Counted from the stretch's first letter, positions 33,688 to 43,353 are shown. The stretch: DNA of 64,000 nt from Roseiarcus sp963794655 (GCA_963794655.1 CAWCEV010000007.1:124001-188000); one strand, 5' to 3'. Numbers and translations are program-made. The notes: a model not told the origin generated them from the letters alone.

Positions 33688-34635
33688 ATGGAAACGCTCT
33701 ACATCGTCGCTTGCGTGGCAAACCCGTTGCGATGGAACAGCCGAGTCGCTTTGGCGCGCGCGGCGGTCGCGGAGTGGCTGAAAGAGCCCAATGTCTGCAT
33801 AACGCTCGCCGAATGCGCCTATGGCAGCCGCGGGTACGATCTCGCAGACCTCGCAGGCACGAGAGTGTTTCACTTGCCCTTGCGCGCGACAACGATGGCT
33901 TGGGCAAAGGAAAACCTGCTCAACATTGCGATTGCACATCTTCCTCCGGCGGCCGATAAGATCGCTGTCCTTGATGCTGATGTGGTCTTCCGCCGGTCCG
34001 GATGGGCCGCCGCCGCGAATGCGGCCCTCGATCTCTACCCCGTGATTCAGCCATGGTCTGTCGCCTACGACCTCGGTCCGAACGACGAGCATATCGGGGT
34101 GCATCGCAGTTTCGCGTCCGTCTGGCATTCGGGCCGGCCAGTGGTCGCGAGCGGATCCAAATTCTGGGCGTCAGACGGCGGCCCATACGACTATCCCCAT
34201 CCAGGCTTCGCCTGGGGCTTTCAGCGCCGGGTGTTGGACCGAATCGGAGGACTCTTCGAACTCGGCGGGATGGGGGCGGGAGATCATCACATGGCTCTCG
34301 GCATAGTCGGCGCCTACGAGGCGTCCCTGCCGCCTGGGGTCTCGACAGGCTATCGCAATTCTGTCGCCGCCTGGTCGCGTCGAGCCGCGGCTGAGATCAA
34401 CGGCAAGCTCGGCTTTGTCCACGGCACGATCGAGCACCCTTTCCACGGACGAAAGAGCGACCGAGCGTACCAGCCGCGATGGGCGATGTTCCTCGATAGT
34501 GGTTTTGATCCCATTACCGACCTCAAGCGTAACACCCACGGCGTACTCGAATTCTCGGGCACAAAGCCCAACCTTGAGCGCGCCTTCGACCGCTACCTCC
34601 GGTCGCGCGAGGAAGACGTCAACACCCTGACCTGA
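33688..34635 (+). CDS. Glycosyltransferase-like protein (GT-A type) in phage island
   Basis: A 315-residue protein with features of a GT-A fold sugar-nucleotide transferase: N-terminal TLYIVACVANPLRWNSR (nucleotide-binding strand), a DxD-type acidic motif at residues 96-98 (AVLDADVVF) and a later GGMGAGDHHMALG acceptor-site type segment. No membrane helix is seen. Start is ATG 33688 because GGAGG precedes it; the frame is open 33 codons further upstream without similarity. Phage-borne glycosyltransferases can modify host surface sugars or virion proteins; which applies here is not known. Confidence 0.7.
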   Translation: METLYIVACVANPLRWNSRVALARAAVAEWLKEPNVCITLAECAYGSRGYDLADLAGTRVFHLPLRATTMAWAKENLLNIAIAHLPPAADKIAVLDADVVFRRSGWAAAANAALDLYPVIQPWSVAYDLGPNDEHIGVHRSFASVWHSGRPVVASGSKFWASDGGPYDYPHPGFAWGFQRRVLDRIGGLFELGGMGAGDHHMALGIVGAYEASLPPGVSTGYRNSVAAWSRRAAAEINGKLGFVHGTIEHPFHGRKSDRAYQPRWAMFLDSGFDPITDLKRNTHGVLEFSGTKPNLERAFDRYLRSREEDVNTLT

Positions 34636-34760
34636 GAAGACGTCGAGGATCGCCTTTAGGCGAGACAGCGAATGAACGGCCCATCCAACGCAGCGCGCTC
34701 GCACAGTTGACGCGAGTGAGGCCGAAGGACGGAACTGCAACTTTCAATACAGGCTTGCTC

Positions 34761-35573
34761 ATGGCTGATTTTCTTCCCAATCTTGTTTGGAAATCTTCGC
34801 CGAATTTTTCGAGCCGTCGCGGCGCCCGCGTTGACCTCATAGTGTTGCACGATTGCGAGGGCGGCTACGAAGGCGCCGTCGAATGGTTCGCGACCAGTCG
34901 ATCAAAAGTCTCGGCGCATCTGGTCATTCGCGAAGACGGCGACGAAGCCACACAAATGGTGGACCTCGCGGACAATGCCTGGCATGCGTGCGCTTTCAAC
35001 CAGCGCTCCATCGGCGTTGAAATGAGTGGATTTGCGAGTCGCGGCTTTGGGGGGCCTTTGCTGGCATCCGCAACGCGCATCTGCGCCTATCTCTGCCATC
35101 ACCTGCAGATCCCTGTTCGGCATGCGCGCGCTGGCGTCGGACCGGGCATCGCCTCGCATCACGATCTCGGCGCGCCGGGAGGGGGCCATCACGATCCCTC
35201 GGTCGACCCTGCGTTCATGGAGGAATTCGTTCAGACCGCGAGTGACGAGTTTCGCAAAGGCCATTTCCCCGATGTGTGGGCGCCATTCAAGCTGCAACAA
35301 AAGGGCTGCCTGCTCTCACCCGATCGTTCGAAGTTGGTCGTGGCCTCGGCCACGAGAGCGGCGCCGGACGTTCGCACGATCAGCGGTCTTCAACAGGCGC
35401 TCAAGATGCTCGGCCATCGCCTCACTGTCGATGGCGATTATGGCCCTGAAACGCGCCAAGCCGTCACGGGCTTTCAAATGCACGCCGGAATCGTGGCGGA
35501 TGGGATAGCCGGCGCGCAGACCGAGGCGCGGTTAACCCAGGAACTCAACGATTTGCGCTTGATCCAGGCTTGA
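34761..35573 (+). CDS. N-acetylmuramoyl-L-alanine amidase with C-terminal peptidoglycan-binding domain (endolysin)
   Basis: A 270-residue amidase_2 (PGRP/T7-lysozyme-like) enzyme that cleaves the MurNAc-L-Ala bond. The zinc-site histidine of the first strand is at residue 30 (LIVLHDCEGGY), the fold marker RSIGVEMSG follows, and the second histidine group is in SHHDLGAPGGGHHDPS (133-145). A PG_binding_1 domain follows (GLQQALKMLGHRLTVDGDYG, then TRQAVTGFQ). No signal peptide is seen, so release would need a holin. ATG 34761 is chosen; an upstream start at 34707 adds 18 residues without similarity. Position near the end of the island fits a phage lysis role. Confidence 0.88.
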   Translation: MADFLPNLVWKSSPNFSSRRGARVDLIVLHDCEGGYEGAVEWFATSRSKVSAHLVIREDGDEATQMVDLADNAWHACAFNQRSIGVEMSGFASRGFGGPLLASATRICAYLCHHLQIPVRHARAGVGPGIASHHDLGAPGGGHHDPSVDPAFMEEFVQTASDEFRKGHFPDVWAPFKLQQKGCLLSPDRSKLVVASATRAAPDVRTISGLQQALKMLGHRLTVDGDYGPETRQAVTGFQMHAGIVADGIAGAQTEARLTQELNDLRLIQA

Positions 35574-35712
35574 AGAGTTTTCGGCAAGCGCACCCAGCCC
35601 CGGACAAGACGCGCCGGACCAGTCGCGGCGATCCGCTGCAATTTCATCCAGTTCAAGCGCATATGCGGACCGTGAGGGTCTCTTCTCAACAAAGGCCACA
35701 CGGGAGGGCAGT

Positions 35713-36072
35713 ATGAATCCACCGGAGAGCCCGCCCTGGGGCTTTCTTCAATGGGCAGTTGCAGGATTGGCGTCCATCGGGGCGAGCGCCGCCGCGTTTG
35801 TCTGGCGATTGATGAGTCGGCTTCACGCGCTCGAGATCGCCGTCCGACAGCACCAACACGATCTCGATGTGTCACAATCAGCCAATGATTCCGCGCTTCT
35901 GCGCCTCGCCGAACGCCTGGCGTTGCTGCACGACGATCACTACCGGCTCCGAGAAACCATCGGGGCGCTCCCAAATCGCGCGGACATCCACGATCTGGAG
36001 CTCCGACTAGGAGAGCGGATGGAGTCGCTCGCCGTTCGCTTCGACCGAGCTTTCGACCCTCGTGTTTCGTGA
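35713..36072 (+). CDS. Membrane-anchored coiled-coil protein at island end
   Basis: A 119-residue protein with one N-terminal membrane helix (LQWAVAGLASIGASAAAFVW, about residues 12-31) followed by a long helical, heptad-like region (LHALEIAVRQHQHDLD to LGERMESLAVRFDRAF). Ribosome binding site GGGAGG precedes ATG. It follows the endolysin gene by 139 bases, so a role in lysis such as a spanin or holin-like protein is possible; no family can be named. Confidence 0.6.
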   Translation: MNPPESPPWGFLQWAVAGLASIGASAAAFVWRLMSRLHALEIAVRQHQHDLDVSQSANDSALLRLAERLALLHDDHYRLRETIGALPNRADIHDLELRLGERMESLAVRFDRAFDPRVS

Positions 36073-36204
36073 TGTGTCCTTGGGCGCAGTCATTTTCGTT
36101 GGCCGGTAGCCGGGATGAGCAGGAGACTAAATTCTTCCCCGCCACCCAGAAATTCGGCAGAATGAGGTTCGTCGATCTGAGGTTGGGACTTTTTCGATAA
36201 ACCG

Positions 36205-37161
36205 ATGCGAATTGTCTTCATGGGCACACCGGAATTCGCGGTTCCGACGTTGTTGGAAATCATGAAGAATGGACATCTGGTTGTAGGCGTCTACACTCGC
36301 GCGCCGGCGCGCGGTGGCCGCCGAGGCCTCGAGATCAGGAAAACACCGGTCCATCTCGCGGCAGAATCGTCTGATATCCCTGTCTTTACACCCAAGACTC
36401 TGCGCGATGTCGACGCACAAAGGGCATTTCGCAGTCTCGCCGCAGACGTCGCCGTTGTGGCGGCCTACGGTTTGTTGCTCCCACCCCCCATTCTTGAGGC
36501 ACCCAGGCTCGGCTGCATAAACCTGCACGCTTCCTTGCTGCCGCGCTGGCGCGGAGCCGCGCCAATCCAGCGGGCGATCATGGCCGGCGATAGCCAAACC
36601 GGCTTGGACGTCATGCGCATGGATGCCGGGCTTGACACCGGACCGGTAGCGATACGGGAGATCATTCCGATCCTGCCTGAAGACACGGCAGGAGACCTGG
36701 CTGCGCGTCTGTCCATAATCGCGGGTCAGCTATCGGTTAGAGCCCTGAGATTGCTGGAGGCTGATCAACTCGAGTTTCGGGAGCAGCTGACTGCGGGCAT
36801 TTGCTACGCGCGCAAGATCGACAAAAGCGAGGCGGAGATCGATTGGACACAGAACGCGGAGCGGGTTCGCAATCAGATTCACGGGTTGTCGCCTGCGCCC
36901 GGCGCCTATTCCAAACTCCTCGTCGGAGGTCGCGAGGAAAGCGTCAAATTCCTGCGGGTCGAAACGACCGCAGGGAGCGGACCGCCTGGAACACTCCTTT
37001 CCGAGGACTTGATAATCGCGTGCGCGGCAGGCGCGATACGTGTTCTTCAGGGGCAACGATCGGGAAAGAATGTGATGAGCGGCTCCGAATTGATGCGAGG
37101 CGCGAAGCTGGCGCCGGGCACGGTCTTTAGCCGCGCACCTTCATCCATTCCCGAAACATGA
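36205..37161 (+). CDS. fmt: Methionyl-tRNA formyltransferase
   Basis: Fmt transfers a formyl group from 10-formyl-THF to Met-tRNAfMet to make the initiator. The 318-residue product has the N-terminal MRIVFMGTPEFAVPTL, the catalytic histidine in NLHASLLPRWRGAAPIQRAI, the DTGPV segment and the C-terminal Fmt domain (ICYARKIDKSEAEIDW). Length is normal. It stands alone rather than next to def or truA, and it is convergent with purD. A second copy elsewhere in the genome cannot be excluded. Confidence 0.95.
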   Translation: MRIVFMGTPEFAVPTLLEIMKNGHLVVGVYTRAPARGGRRGLEIRKTPVHLAAESSDIPVFTPKTLRDVDAQRAFRSLAADVAVVAAYGLLLPPPILEAPRLGCINLHASLLPRWRGAAPIQRAIMAGDSQTGLDVMRMDAGLDTGPVAIREIIPILPEDTAGDLAARLSIIAGQLSVRALRLLEADQLEFREQLTAGICYARKIDKSEAEIDWTQNAERVRNQIHGLSPAPGAYSKLLVGGREESVKFLRVETTAGSGPPGTLLSEDLIIACAAGAIRVLQGQRSGKNVMSGSELMRGAKLAPGTVFSRAPSSIPET

Positions 37162-37248
37162 ATTTGAGCTCCTCCTTGCTGCCCTCGGCGGCCCGCAAGA
37201 TCGGCTTGCCCATTTGGCATGTGGTCGCGGCTTCCGCCCACGGCGCTG

Positions 37249-38526
37249 CTATTCGCCTTCGCGAGCTATCCCCCGCCAACCAATATCGCGTCGGCAGAAC
37301 CCCTCCGGCCACTTTATTTGATCGACAGCTTCGTATGCTCGTCTTTGCGCTTCAGCAATATTACCCCCGAGTGCCGTTATCGTTAACACGCGGCCGCCAT
37401 CGGCGAATATTGCGCCGTGAACTTCGCGGGTGGCGCCATGAAACACCACCACACCGGGGGCTGCTTCCGCGTCTTCGATGCCGATAATTCTGGAGCCGCG
37501 AACGGCTTCGCCGGGATAGCCTTTGGCTGCCATCACCACAGCCAGCGCCGCATCCCGACAAAACCTCGGCGGAACGCTGCCTAACGTCCCATTGGCGCAC
37601 GCGAGAAGAAGCGGCAGCAAGTCGTCCTCGAGACGAGGCAAGATAACCTCCGCCTCCGGATCTCCAAACCGTACGTTGAACTCGATGACCTTTGGACCCT
37701 GCGCGTCGATCATCAAGCCTGCAAACAACACGCCCCGAAAGGGCGAACCTCTTTCCTTCATCCCTCGCAAAGTCGGCGCAATCACCTCCCGCATGATGCG
37801 CTGGGTCAGTGCCGGCGTCATTATCGGCGGTGGCGAATAGGCGCCCATTCCGCCTGTGTTCGGTCCAGTGTCCCCATTGCCTACCCGCTTATGATCCTGC
37901 GCGCAGGCGAATGGCATAACGGTATCGCCGTCGCACAAAGCGAAAAACGACACCTCTTCGCCCTGGAGGAACTCCTCGACCACAATCGAAGTTTCCCCTG
38001 AGGCCACTACTCCCGACAGAAGCATGTCGACCGCTTGCTCGGCATCTTCGATTGTCTTCGCGACGACGACACCCTTGCCCGCCGCAAGTCCGTCGGCTTT
38101 GACTACAATCGGCGCGCCGACATTGCGGATGTGCGCCTTCGCCTCCGCCGGCTCAAAAAATCGTCGATAAGCCGCCGTCGGAATCCCAAATTCGAGGCAG
38201 AAGTCCTTTGCATATCCCTTCGACCCCTCCAGCTTCGCCGCCTCTTTAGAGGGCCCGAAGCACAATACGCCCACAGCTGCGAGATCGTCCGCCAGTCCCG
38301 ACACCAGCGGGCCTTCCGGCCCAACCACCGCAAGATGAATAGATTCAGCCCGACAAAACGCGACCAGCTTCGCGTTGTCTTCCAACTTCAGCGGCACATT
38401 CCGCGCGACGCTCGCGCAACCGGGATTGCCGGGGGCGACGAACAGGTTCTCGATCAGAGGCGACTTGGCGCAGGCTCGGGCCAAGGCGTGCTCCCGAGCG
38501 CCCGAACCTAGGATCAGTACATTCAT
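37249..38526 (-). CDS. purD: Phosphoribosylamine-glycine ligase
   Basis: PurD (GAR synthetase) catalyses the second step of purine synthesis, joining phosphoribosylamine and glycine with ATP. The 425-residue product has the N-terminal MNVLILGSGAREHALA, the ATP-grasp segments KADGLAAGKGVVVA and FNVRFGDPEAEVILPRL, and the signature GPNTGGMGAYSP. The start is ATG 38526; upstream codons in this frame are not conserved. It is divergent from the AGE-family gene across a 190-base gap. Confidence 0.96.
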   Translation of the reverse strand: MNVLILGSGAREHALARACAKSPLIENLFVAPGNPGCASVARNVPLKLEDNAKLVAFCRAESIHLAVVGPEGPLVSGLADDLAAVGVLCFGPSKEAAKLEGSKGYAKDFCLEFGIPTAAYRRFFEPAEAKAHIRNVGAPIVVKADGLAAGKGVVVAKTIEDAEQAVDMLLSGVVASGETSIVVEEFLQGEEVSFFALCDGDTVMPFACAQDHKRVGNGDTGPNTGGMGAYSPPPIMTPALTQRIMREVIAPTLRGMKERGSPFRGVLFAGLMIDAQGPKVIEFNVRFGDPEAEVILPRLEDDLLPLLLACANGTLGSVPPRFCRDAALAVVMAAKGYPGEAVRGSRIIGIEDAEAAPGVVVFHGATREVHGAIFADGGRVLTITALGGNIAEAQRRAYEAVDQIKWPEGFCRRDIGWRGIAREGE

Positions 38527-38716
38527 CTTGCGGTCTCGCGTAGGGTCTGGTCCAGTCCGGTACATGATTCAAACCAGCAACGCCGCTTTCGGAGAGGCCG
38601 CGGTGTTGACTCCAGCTCTCAATATGGCCCAGCAACAGCTCTTTGCCGTGAACGACTAAGAATTGAACGCGTTCCTGCGAACCACTCTGGACCATACTCA
38701 AATCCAACGCTCGCCC

Positions 38717-39988
38717 ATGATAAATCTTGCGCTCGAGTTGCCGAACCACAAGTGGACAGCGCTGGAGAGCCATCGGAGATGGCTTCTGGGCCAGGCGGAA
38801 GCGTTATTCGCTTTTTTCGAGCGGAAAATAATCAACCCTCTCGGCGGATTCTACGATCTCGACGATGAAGGGCGACCGACTGCGCCAGGTTACGGCTCCG
38901 TCGCCAACCCGGCTCGGTATCTCTTCGCCACGTCCAGAATTATTCACGCCTATGCGATCGCTCATCTCATGGGCCGCCCGGGCGCCGACGTCATCATTGA
39001 TCATGGGATGAATTTCCTGTGGAACGGCCATCGCGACCCCGAGTGCGGTGGCTACTATTGGGGTGTCGGGTATGAGGGGCCTTCAGACAGCACGAAACAG
39101 GCCTATGGCCACGCATTCGTACTCCTGGCCGCATCGAGCGCCAAAGTCGCGGGCCATCCGGCAGCGGATCGGCTTCTCGATGACATTTCAGCTGTCATAA
39201 AGGAGCGATTCTGGGAAGAACAGTTCGGGGCGGTTGCGGAGGAATTCACCCGCGACTGGAAGCCATTCGATAATTATCGGGGCCAAAACTCCAACATGCA
39301 TCTGACAGAGTCGCTGATGGCCGCGTTCGAGGCGACGCACGACTCCACCTATCTCGGGATGGCGGAACGGATCGCCGATCTGATTATTCGTCGCCACGCC
39401 GCCGCGGAGGGTTGGCGGCTTCCCGAACACTTCACCGATCAGTGGGACACAAATCGCGACTACTCAGGAAATCCAACTTTTCGTCCCTACGGAACCACTC
39501 CCGGCCACTCACTCGAGTGGTCGCGCCTGTTGCTCCAGTTATGGGAGCTCGGGGGCCGTAAACTCGATTGGCTTCCCCAAAGTTCGAAGGCGCTGTTCGG
39601 CCAAGCAGTCAGGGACGGCTGGGATGAGGCCCAGGGTGGCTTCTACTATACCTTGGATTGGAACGGGGCTCCGCTTGTTCGAGACCGATATTGGTGGCCG
39701 TGTTGCGAAGGTATCGGCGCGAGCGCTTTCCTTAATGCCATTGACGGCGATCCTCTTTACGAGCGCTGGTACCGTAAGATCTGGAGCTTCGTCGCCACCC
39801 GCTATATCGACCGCGAGAATGGGGGTTGGCGAGCGCAGGTCGACGATGCGATGCGGCCGAACTCAGGACCGTTCTTTGGCAAAGTGGATATCTACCACTC
39901 TTTGCAGGCGTGTCTCATTCCAACCCTGCCAACGAGTGGGAGCGTGACCAGGGGCTTGCTCAAGATGGGCTCACGCGGACGCCCCTGA
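38717..39988 (+). CDS. AGE-family sugar epimerase/isomerase (YihS-like)
   Basis: A 423-residue (alpha/alpha)6-barrel protein of the N-acylglucosamine 2-epimerase superfamily, which includes mannose and sulfoquinovose isomerases (YihS). Barrel motifs with likely catalytic histidines are visible: QAYGHAFVLLAAS, NMHLTESLMAAFEA, TTPGHSLEWSRLLL and KVDIYHSLQACLIP. The H in PGHSLEW and IYHSLQA correspond to the general acid/base pair of the family. Substrate cannot be told from sequence. ATG 38717 is preferred over TTG 38663. Confidence 0.88.
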   Translation: MINLALELPNHKWTALESHRRWLLGQAEALFAFFERKIINPLGGFYDLDDEGRPTAPGYGSVANPARYLFATSRIIHAYAIAHLMGRPGADVIIDHGMNFLWNGHRDPECGGYYWGVGYEGPSDSTKQAYGHAFVLLAASSAKVAGHPAADRLLDDISAVIKERFWEEQFGAVAEEFTRDWKPFDNYRGQNSNMHLTESLMAAFEATHDSTYLGMAERIADLIIRRHAAAEGWRLPEHFTDQWDTNRDYSGNPTFRPYGTTPGHSLEWSRLLLQLWELGGRKLDWLPQSSKALFGQAVRDGWDEAQGGFYYTLDWNGAPLVRDRYWWPCCEGIGASAFLNAIDGDPLYERWYRKIWSFVATRYIDRENGGWRAQVDDAMRPNSGPFFGKVDIYHSLQACLIPTLPTSGSVTRGLLKMGSRGRP

Positions 39989-40080
39989 TCGTTCAACACG
40001 GTTCCGGGCAGCCGGTGTGACGTTCTGGCTAGGGATCTTCCTGTTGGCCCGACTCGCGCAAATACTCATCCCTGCGGTGG

Positions 40081-40602
40081 CTAGCGTACGAAGTCGGCGC
40101 ATTTTTGCGTCGAAATATCCCCAGAGCCCCAAGGCTGAATTGGTACCGAGGAGGTCGAATTTTTTGGTGATCCCTCGATCAATTTATCGCTATAGGTCAT
40201 GTAAACCAGAATATTTCTCTTCGTATCGCACCCGCGAACGATTTGCATTTTCTTAAATGTCAATGAACGGCGCTCACTGAATACGACGTCACCTTGCGCA
40301 AAAGTTCCCTTGAACTTGATTGGACCATATTGCCGACACGACAAAGAAATGTCCGATGTCTGTTCGGCCAGCCCTAAAGCGCCTGAAAGCCCGCCCTTTT
40401 CGGGCGCCGTGTAGTGACACGCAACGCCATCGACTAGCGGATCGTCGACCCCATAGACAGCCAGCTTGTCGTTTGGCGTCAATAGCTTGAACGTGGTCGA
40501 CTTGCGGAAGATCAGATCCGGGTCAGACGGGTCGGCGCCGGCCGAGCTGAATGACGCCGTCATGAGGAGGAGTGCAGCCCCGATTTGCCTGATACAGTTC
40601 AT
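40081..40602 (-). CDS. creA: CreA-family periplasmic protein
   Basis: A 173-residue protein with a signal peptide (IGAALLLMTASFSSAGA) and the CreA domain signature: DDPLVDGVACHYTAPEKGG, SLSCRQYGPIKF, ERRSLTFKKMQIVRG and TYSDKLIEGSPKNSTSSVPI. The two cysteines in the mature part are likely disulfide-linked. CreA proteins are widespread but of unknown biochemical role. ATG 40602 is chosen with GAGG upstream; GTG 40617 is an alternative. Confidence 0.92.
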   Translation of the reverse strand: MNCIRQIGAALLLMTASFSSAGADPSDPDLIFRKSTTFKLLTPNDKLAVYGVDDPLVDGVACHYTAPEKGGLSGALGLAEQTSDISLSCRQYGPIKFKGTFAQGDVVFSERRSLTFKKMQIVRGCDTKRNILVYMTYSDKLIEGSPKNSTSSVPIQPWGSGDISTQKCADFVR

Positions 40603-40764
40603 TCTTTTGCGCCTCACGGTCCGGAGACGCGCAAAGCCGCCAACCCGGTCCCTGTATGTGGAGACTGCGCCGGCAAAGCCAAGAAGGGGTACGGCATTCT
40701 ATACCAGACCGCTCGCAGAATTTTTCGATCTCCGCTGGCCTGAGGGCGCGGCAGCGGGCATATT

Positions 40765-43353
40765 GTGCGCCGCCGCTTTCGGGGACGAGGCAGCGGCTTG
40801 AGTCGTGAACAACGGAACGACGGGGCTCCCTTGCCAGGACGATTCTCTTCGGCGGTAGCCGGCAAGGCCTCCGGGTCAGAACGGTTTGAAGCTTGGACGG
40901 AAAATTACTCGCCGCTTCCGGGCGTTCCTGACGAATTCATCGACGCCAATGGCGTGAGCCGTCCGCATTGGCGAAAGATGCTTTCCGCGCTCGCAGATTA
41001 TGAGCCGAACGAAATTCAACAGAGCTTTGCGATGGCCGATCGGCGGATCCGAAATCGCGGGCTGTCCTATCGCGTTGCGGGCGAACAGGATGAACGCGTT
41101 TGGCCAATCAGTCGGATGCCGCTGCTGCTAACCGAGGAGGAGTGGCGCGGAATTGCAGCCGGCGTCGCGCAACGAGCCGAGTTGATGGAGCGGGTGCTCG
41201 CCGACGTTTATGGCGAAGGTCGGCTAATAGCGAAAGGCGCGCTCCCCCTTCCCGCACTCACCGGCTCAAAAGACTATATTGCGGCGATACGTGGCGTCCG
41301 ACCGCCGGGAGGACGATGGCTTCGTCTTTACGCCGTGGACATCGGCCGTGGACCAGACGGCTCTTGGTGGGCATTGAGCGACCGCGCGCAAGCGCCGTCC
41401 GGCTGCGGCTATGCGCTCGAAAATCGGCTGGTGGTCTCTCAGGCGTTTCCGGATCTTTACGCTCAGCTGAATGTGGAAAGGCTGGCGCCATTTTTTCGGT
41501 CCTTGAGTGCGGGTTTGAAGTCGGCGGGCCAGAGAGCCGAGCCCCGCATTAGCATCCTGACCCCCGGTCCTCTGAGCCTAACCTATTTCGAGCAGGCCTA
41601 TCTCGCGCGCTATCTCGGATTTCTGCTGGTGGAGGGCGAAGATCTCGTCATGCGCGACGGGCGCATCTTTGTCCGCACGATCGCCGGCCTGAAACAGTGC
41701 GATGTCATCTGGCGCCATATTGACGCAGATTGGTGCGATCCGCTTGAACTGAACGCGTCCTCCCGCATCGGTGTGCCGGGTCTCCTCGAAGCGATCCGGA
41801 ATGGCGGAGTCGCCGTCGAAAACATGCCAGGCGCCGGGCTCGTCGAGGCGCGCGCCCTTCTGGCGTTCTTGCCCGTCCTTGCGCGGCGCTTGCTCGACCA
41901 GGACTTGCTCATACCCAACATCGCCACCTGGTGGTGCGGACAAACACGGGAACGCGAGAGGGTCCTCGACGACTTCGACAAAATCTCGATCGCTGCCGCG
42001 TTCGGCGATGAGCTGCCCGGTCTGAACGGTCACTCGAGTGTAATCGCGGCTGAGTTGCCGCCCAACGAGCGCCAGCGGATGCGCGATTCGATCGCGCGTC
42101 GCGGAATCGACTACGTTGGACAAGATATTGTTCGACTGTCGACCACGCCCCGATGGACACAAGGCAAACTCGAACCGCGTCCGTTCGTCTTGCGCGTCTA
42201 CTGCGCCGCGACGACAGACGGCTGGCGCGTCATGCCAGGCGGATTTTGCCGAATCTCTGATCGCGCCGACGCTCGCGCGGTCGCAATGGGCGATGGTGTC
42301 GAGTTTGCCGACGTCTGGGTGCTCGCCGAAAATCCGGTCGAGATCTCCAGCCTTCTCCCCTCTCCCGAAAGCGCACGCATTACTCGTCTCTTGGGAAACC
42401 TTCCGAGTCGTGCTGCGGACAGTCTCTTCTGGTTCGGCCGTTACCTCGAAAGAGCTGAAGCGACGTTGCGCGTAGTTCGTTGTCTCAGCGCGCGGTCAGT
42501 CGATCCGGACGCCCCCATGCGACTCGGCCGTCAGTCGCTTGATCGACTGATGGGCGTTCTCGTCGGTTGGGGCGCGGCCGATCCAACTGCGGTCGCGAAA
42601 GGAGCGGCCGCGGTGAGCGAGCATGGCCTGCGCAGTCCGGCCAACTACGGCTCCGCACTCTCGCTTGCGCACTCAGCTCGCAACGCGGCCTCGGTCATCC
42701 GCGAGAGGTTGACGCATCAGACCTGGGCCTTGATCGGTCGTCTAGAGGTTGCGCTCAAGCCGACGCGAGATCGGCGTCCATCCGCAGGTGAAATTGTGGA
42801 TGTCGCCGACGAGGCGCTGACCACCATCGCGGCGCTTTCGGGATTATTCGACGAGAATTTCAACCGCGGCGCGGGCTGGGTCTTCTATGAAATGGGCCGA
42901 TGCGTCGAACGTGGTGCAAACACCTGCCGGTTGTTGCGGCAATTCGCCGCCCACGACGCAACCGAGCATTCGCTCGGAGTAATGCTCGATCTGATAGATT
43001 CGCAGATCACTTACCGCTCGAGGTACCTCGTAGGGGTTGCGCTGTCGCCTGTCCGCGACATGGCATTGCTGGATCCATTCAATCCGCGATCCGTTGCATT
43101 TCAGGTCAACCGAATTGACGAAGGAATCGGCACGCTTCCCACCCTGCGCCGCGACGGGATGCTCGAAGAGCCGAGGCGCCTGACGACCCGCCTGCGAGCC
43201 GAACTGACCGCCGAACGAGCTGAATTGGTCGATGACGCGCGTATTTTGGCGGTCGAGCAAGAACTCCTCACATTGGCAAACGCGATCGCCGCCCGGTATT
43301 TTCTGCAAGGAGCCAGCCAGGCGCGCGCCGAGAAGGTCACGGGACTAGAGTGA
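40765..43353 (+). CDS. Circularly permuted type 2 ATP-grasp protein fused to alpha-E domain
   Basis: A ~860-residue protein made of two parts that are usually separate genes. Residues about 40-500 form the circularly permuted ATP-grasp module (DUF404/407): GLSYRVAGEQDERVWPISRMP, ILTPGPLSLTYFEQAYLARY, VIWRHIDADWCDPLEL and the LRVYCAATTDGWRVMPGGF segment. Residues about 540-850 are the alpha-E helical domain (LPSRAADSLFWFGRYLERAE, then GAGWVFYEMGRCVERG). Known families of this type are thought to form amide or peptide bonds, but substrates are unknown. The start is uncertain: GTG 40765 or TTG 40798 (the latter with GACGAGG upstream). It overlaps the transglutaminase gene by 4 bases. Confidence 0.9.
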   Translation: MRRRFRGRGSGLSREQRNDGAPLPGRFSSAVAGKASGSERFEAWTENYSPLPGVPDEFIDANGVSRPHWRKMLSALADYEPNEIQQSFAMADRRIRNRGLSYRVAGEQDERVWPISRMPLLLTEEEWRGIAAGVAQRAELMERVLADVYGEGRLIAKGALPLPALTGSKDYIAAIRGVRPPGGRWLRLYAVDIGRGPDGSWWALSDRAQAPSGCGYALENRLVVSQAFPDLYAQLNVERLAPFFRSLSAGLKSAGQRAEPRISILTPGPLSLTYFEQAYLARYLGFLLVEGEDLVMRDGRIFVRTIAGLKQCDVIWRHIDADWCDPLELNASSRIGVPGLLEAIRNGGVAVENMPGAGLVEARALLAFLPVLARRLLDQDLLIPNIATWWCGQTRERERVLDDFDKISIAAAFGDELPGLNGHSSVIAAELPPNERQRMRDSIARRGIDYVGQDIVRLSTTPRWTQGKLEPRPFVLRVYCAATTDGWRVMPGGFCRISDRADARAVAMGDGVEFADVWVLAENPVEISSLLPSPESARITRLLGNLPSRAADSLFWFGRYLERAEATLRVVRCLSARSVDPDAPMRLGRQSLDRLMGVLVGWGAADPTAVAKGAAAVSEHGLRSPANYGSALSLAHSARNAASVIRERLTHQTWALIGRLEVALKPTRDRRPSAGEIVDVADEALTTIAALSGLFDENFNRGAGWVFYEMGRCVERGANTCRLLRQFAAHDATEHSLGVMLDLIDSQITYRSRYLVGVALSPVRDMALLDPFNPRSVAFQVNRIDEGIGTLPTLRRDGMLEEPRRLTTRLRAELTAERAELVDDARILAVEQELLTLANAIAARYFLQGASQARAEKVTGLE

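Larger units (their letters stand above)
16436..36072. mobile_element. Phage/GTA-like island lacking head and most tail genes
   Basis: A run of phage-type genes, almost all on the plus strand: putative small terminase, large terminase, a holin-like protein and two small proteins, a portal/tail-hub chimera, fibre-like and exported repeat proteins, an ExbB/ExbD-like set, a glycosyltransferase, an amidase endolysin and a membrane/coiled-coil protein. I see no integrase, excisionase, repressor, capsid, head protease, adaptor, tube or tape-measure gene, and no flanking direct repeats. Borders are given as the first and last recognisable genes; corA and fmt flank it. It is best described as a prophage or gene-transfer-agent remnant, possibly domesticated. 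Confidence 0.8.

Noticed and set aside
37127..37312. Short minus-strand frame ending KEELKFMFREWMKVRG, overlapping the ends of fmt and purD
   Set aside because: The helical end looks protein-like, but the frame overlaps both fmt and purD, has no ribosome binding site and matches no family that I know.
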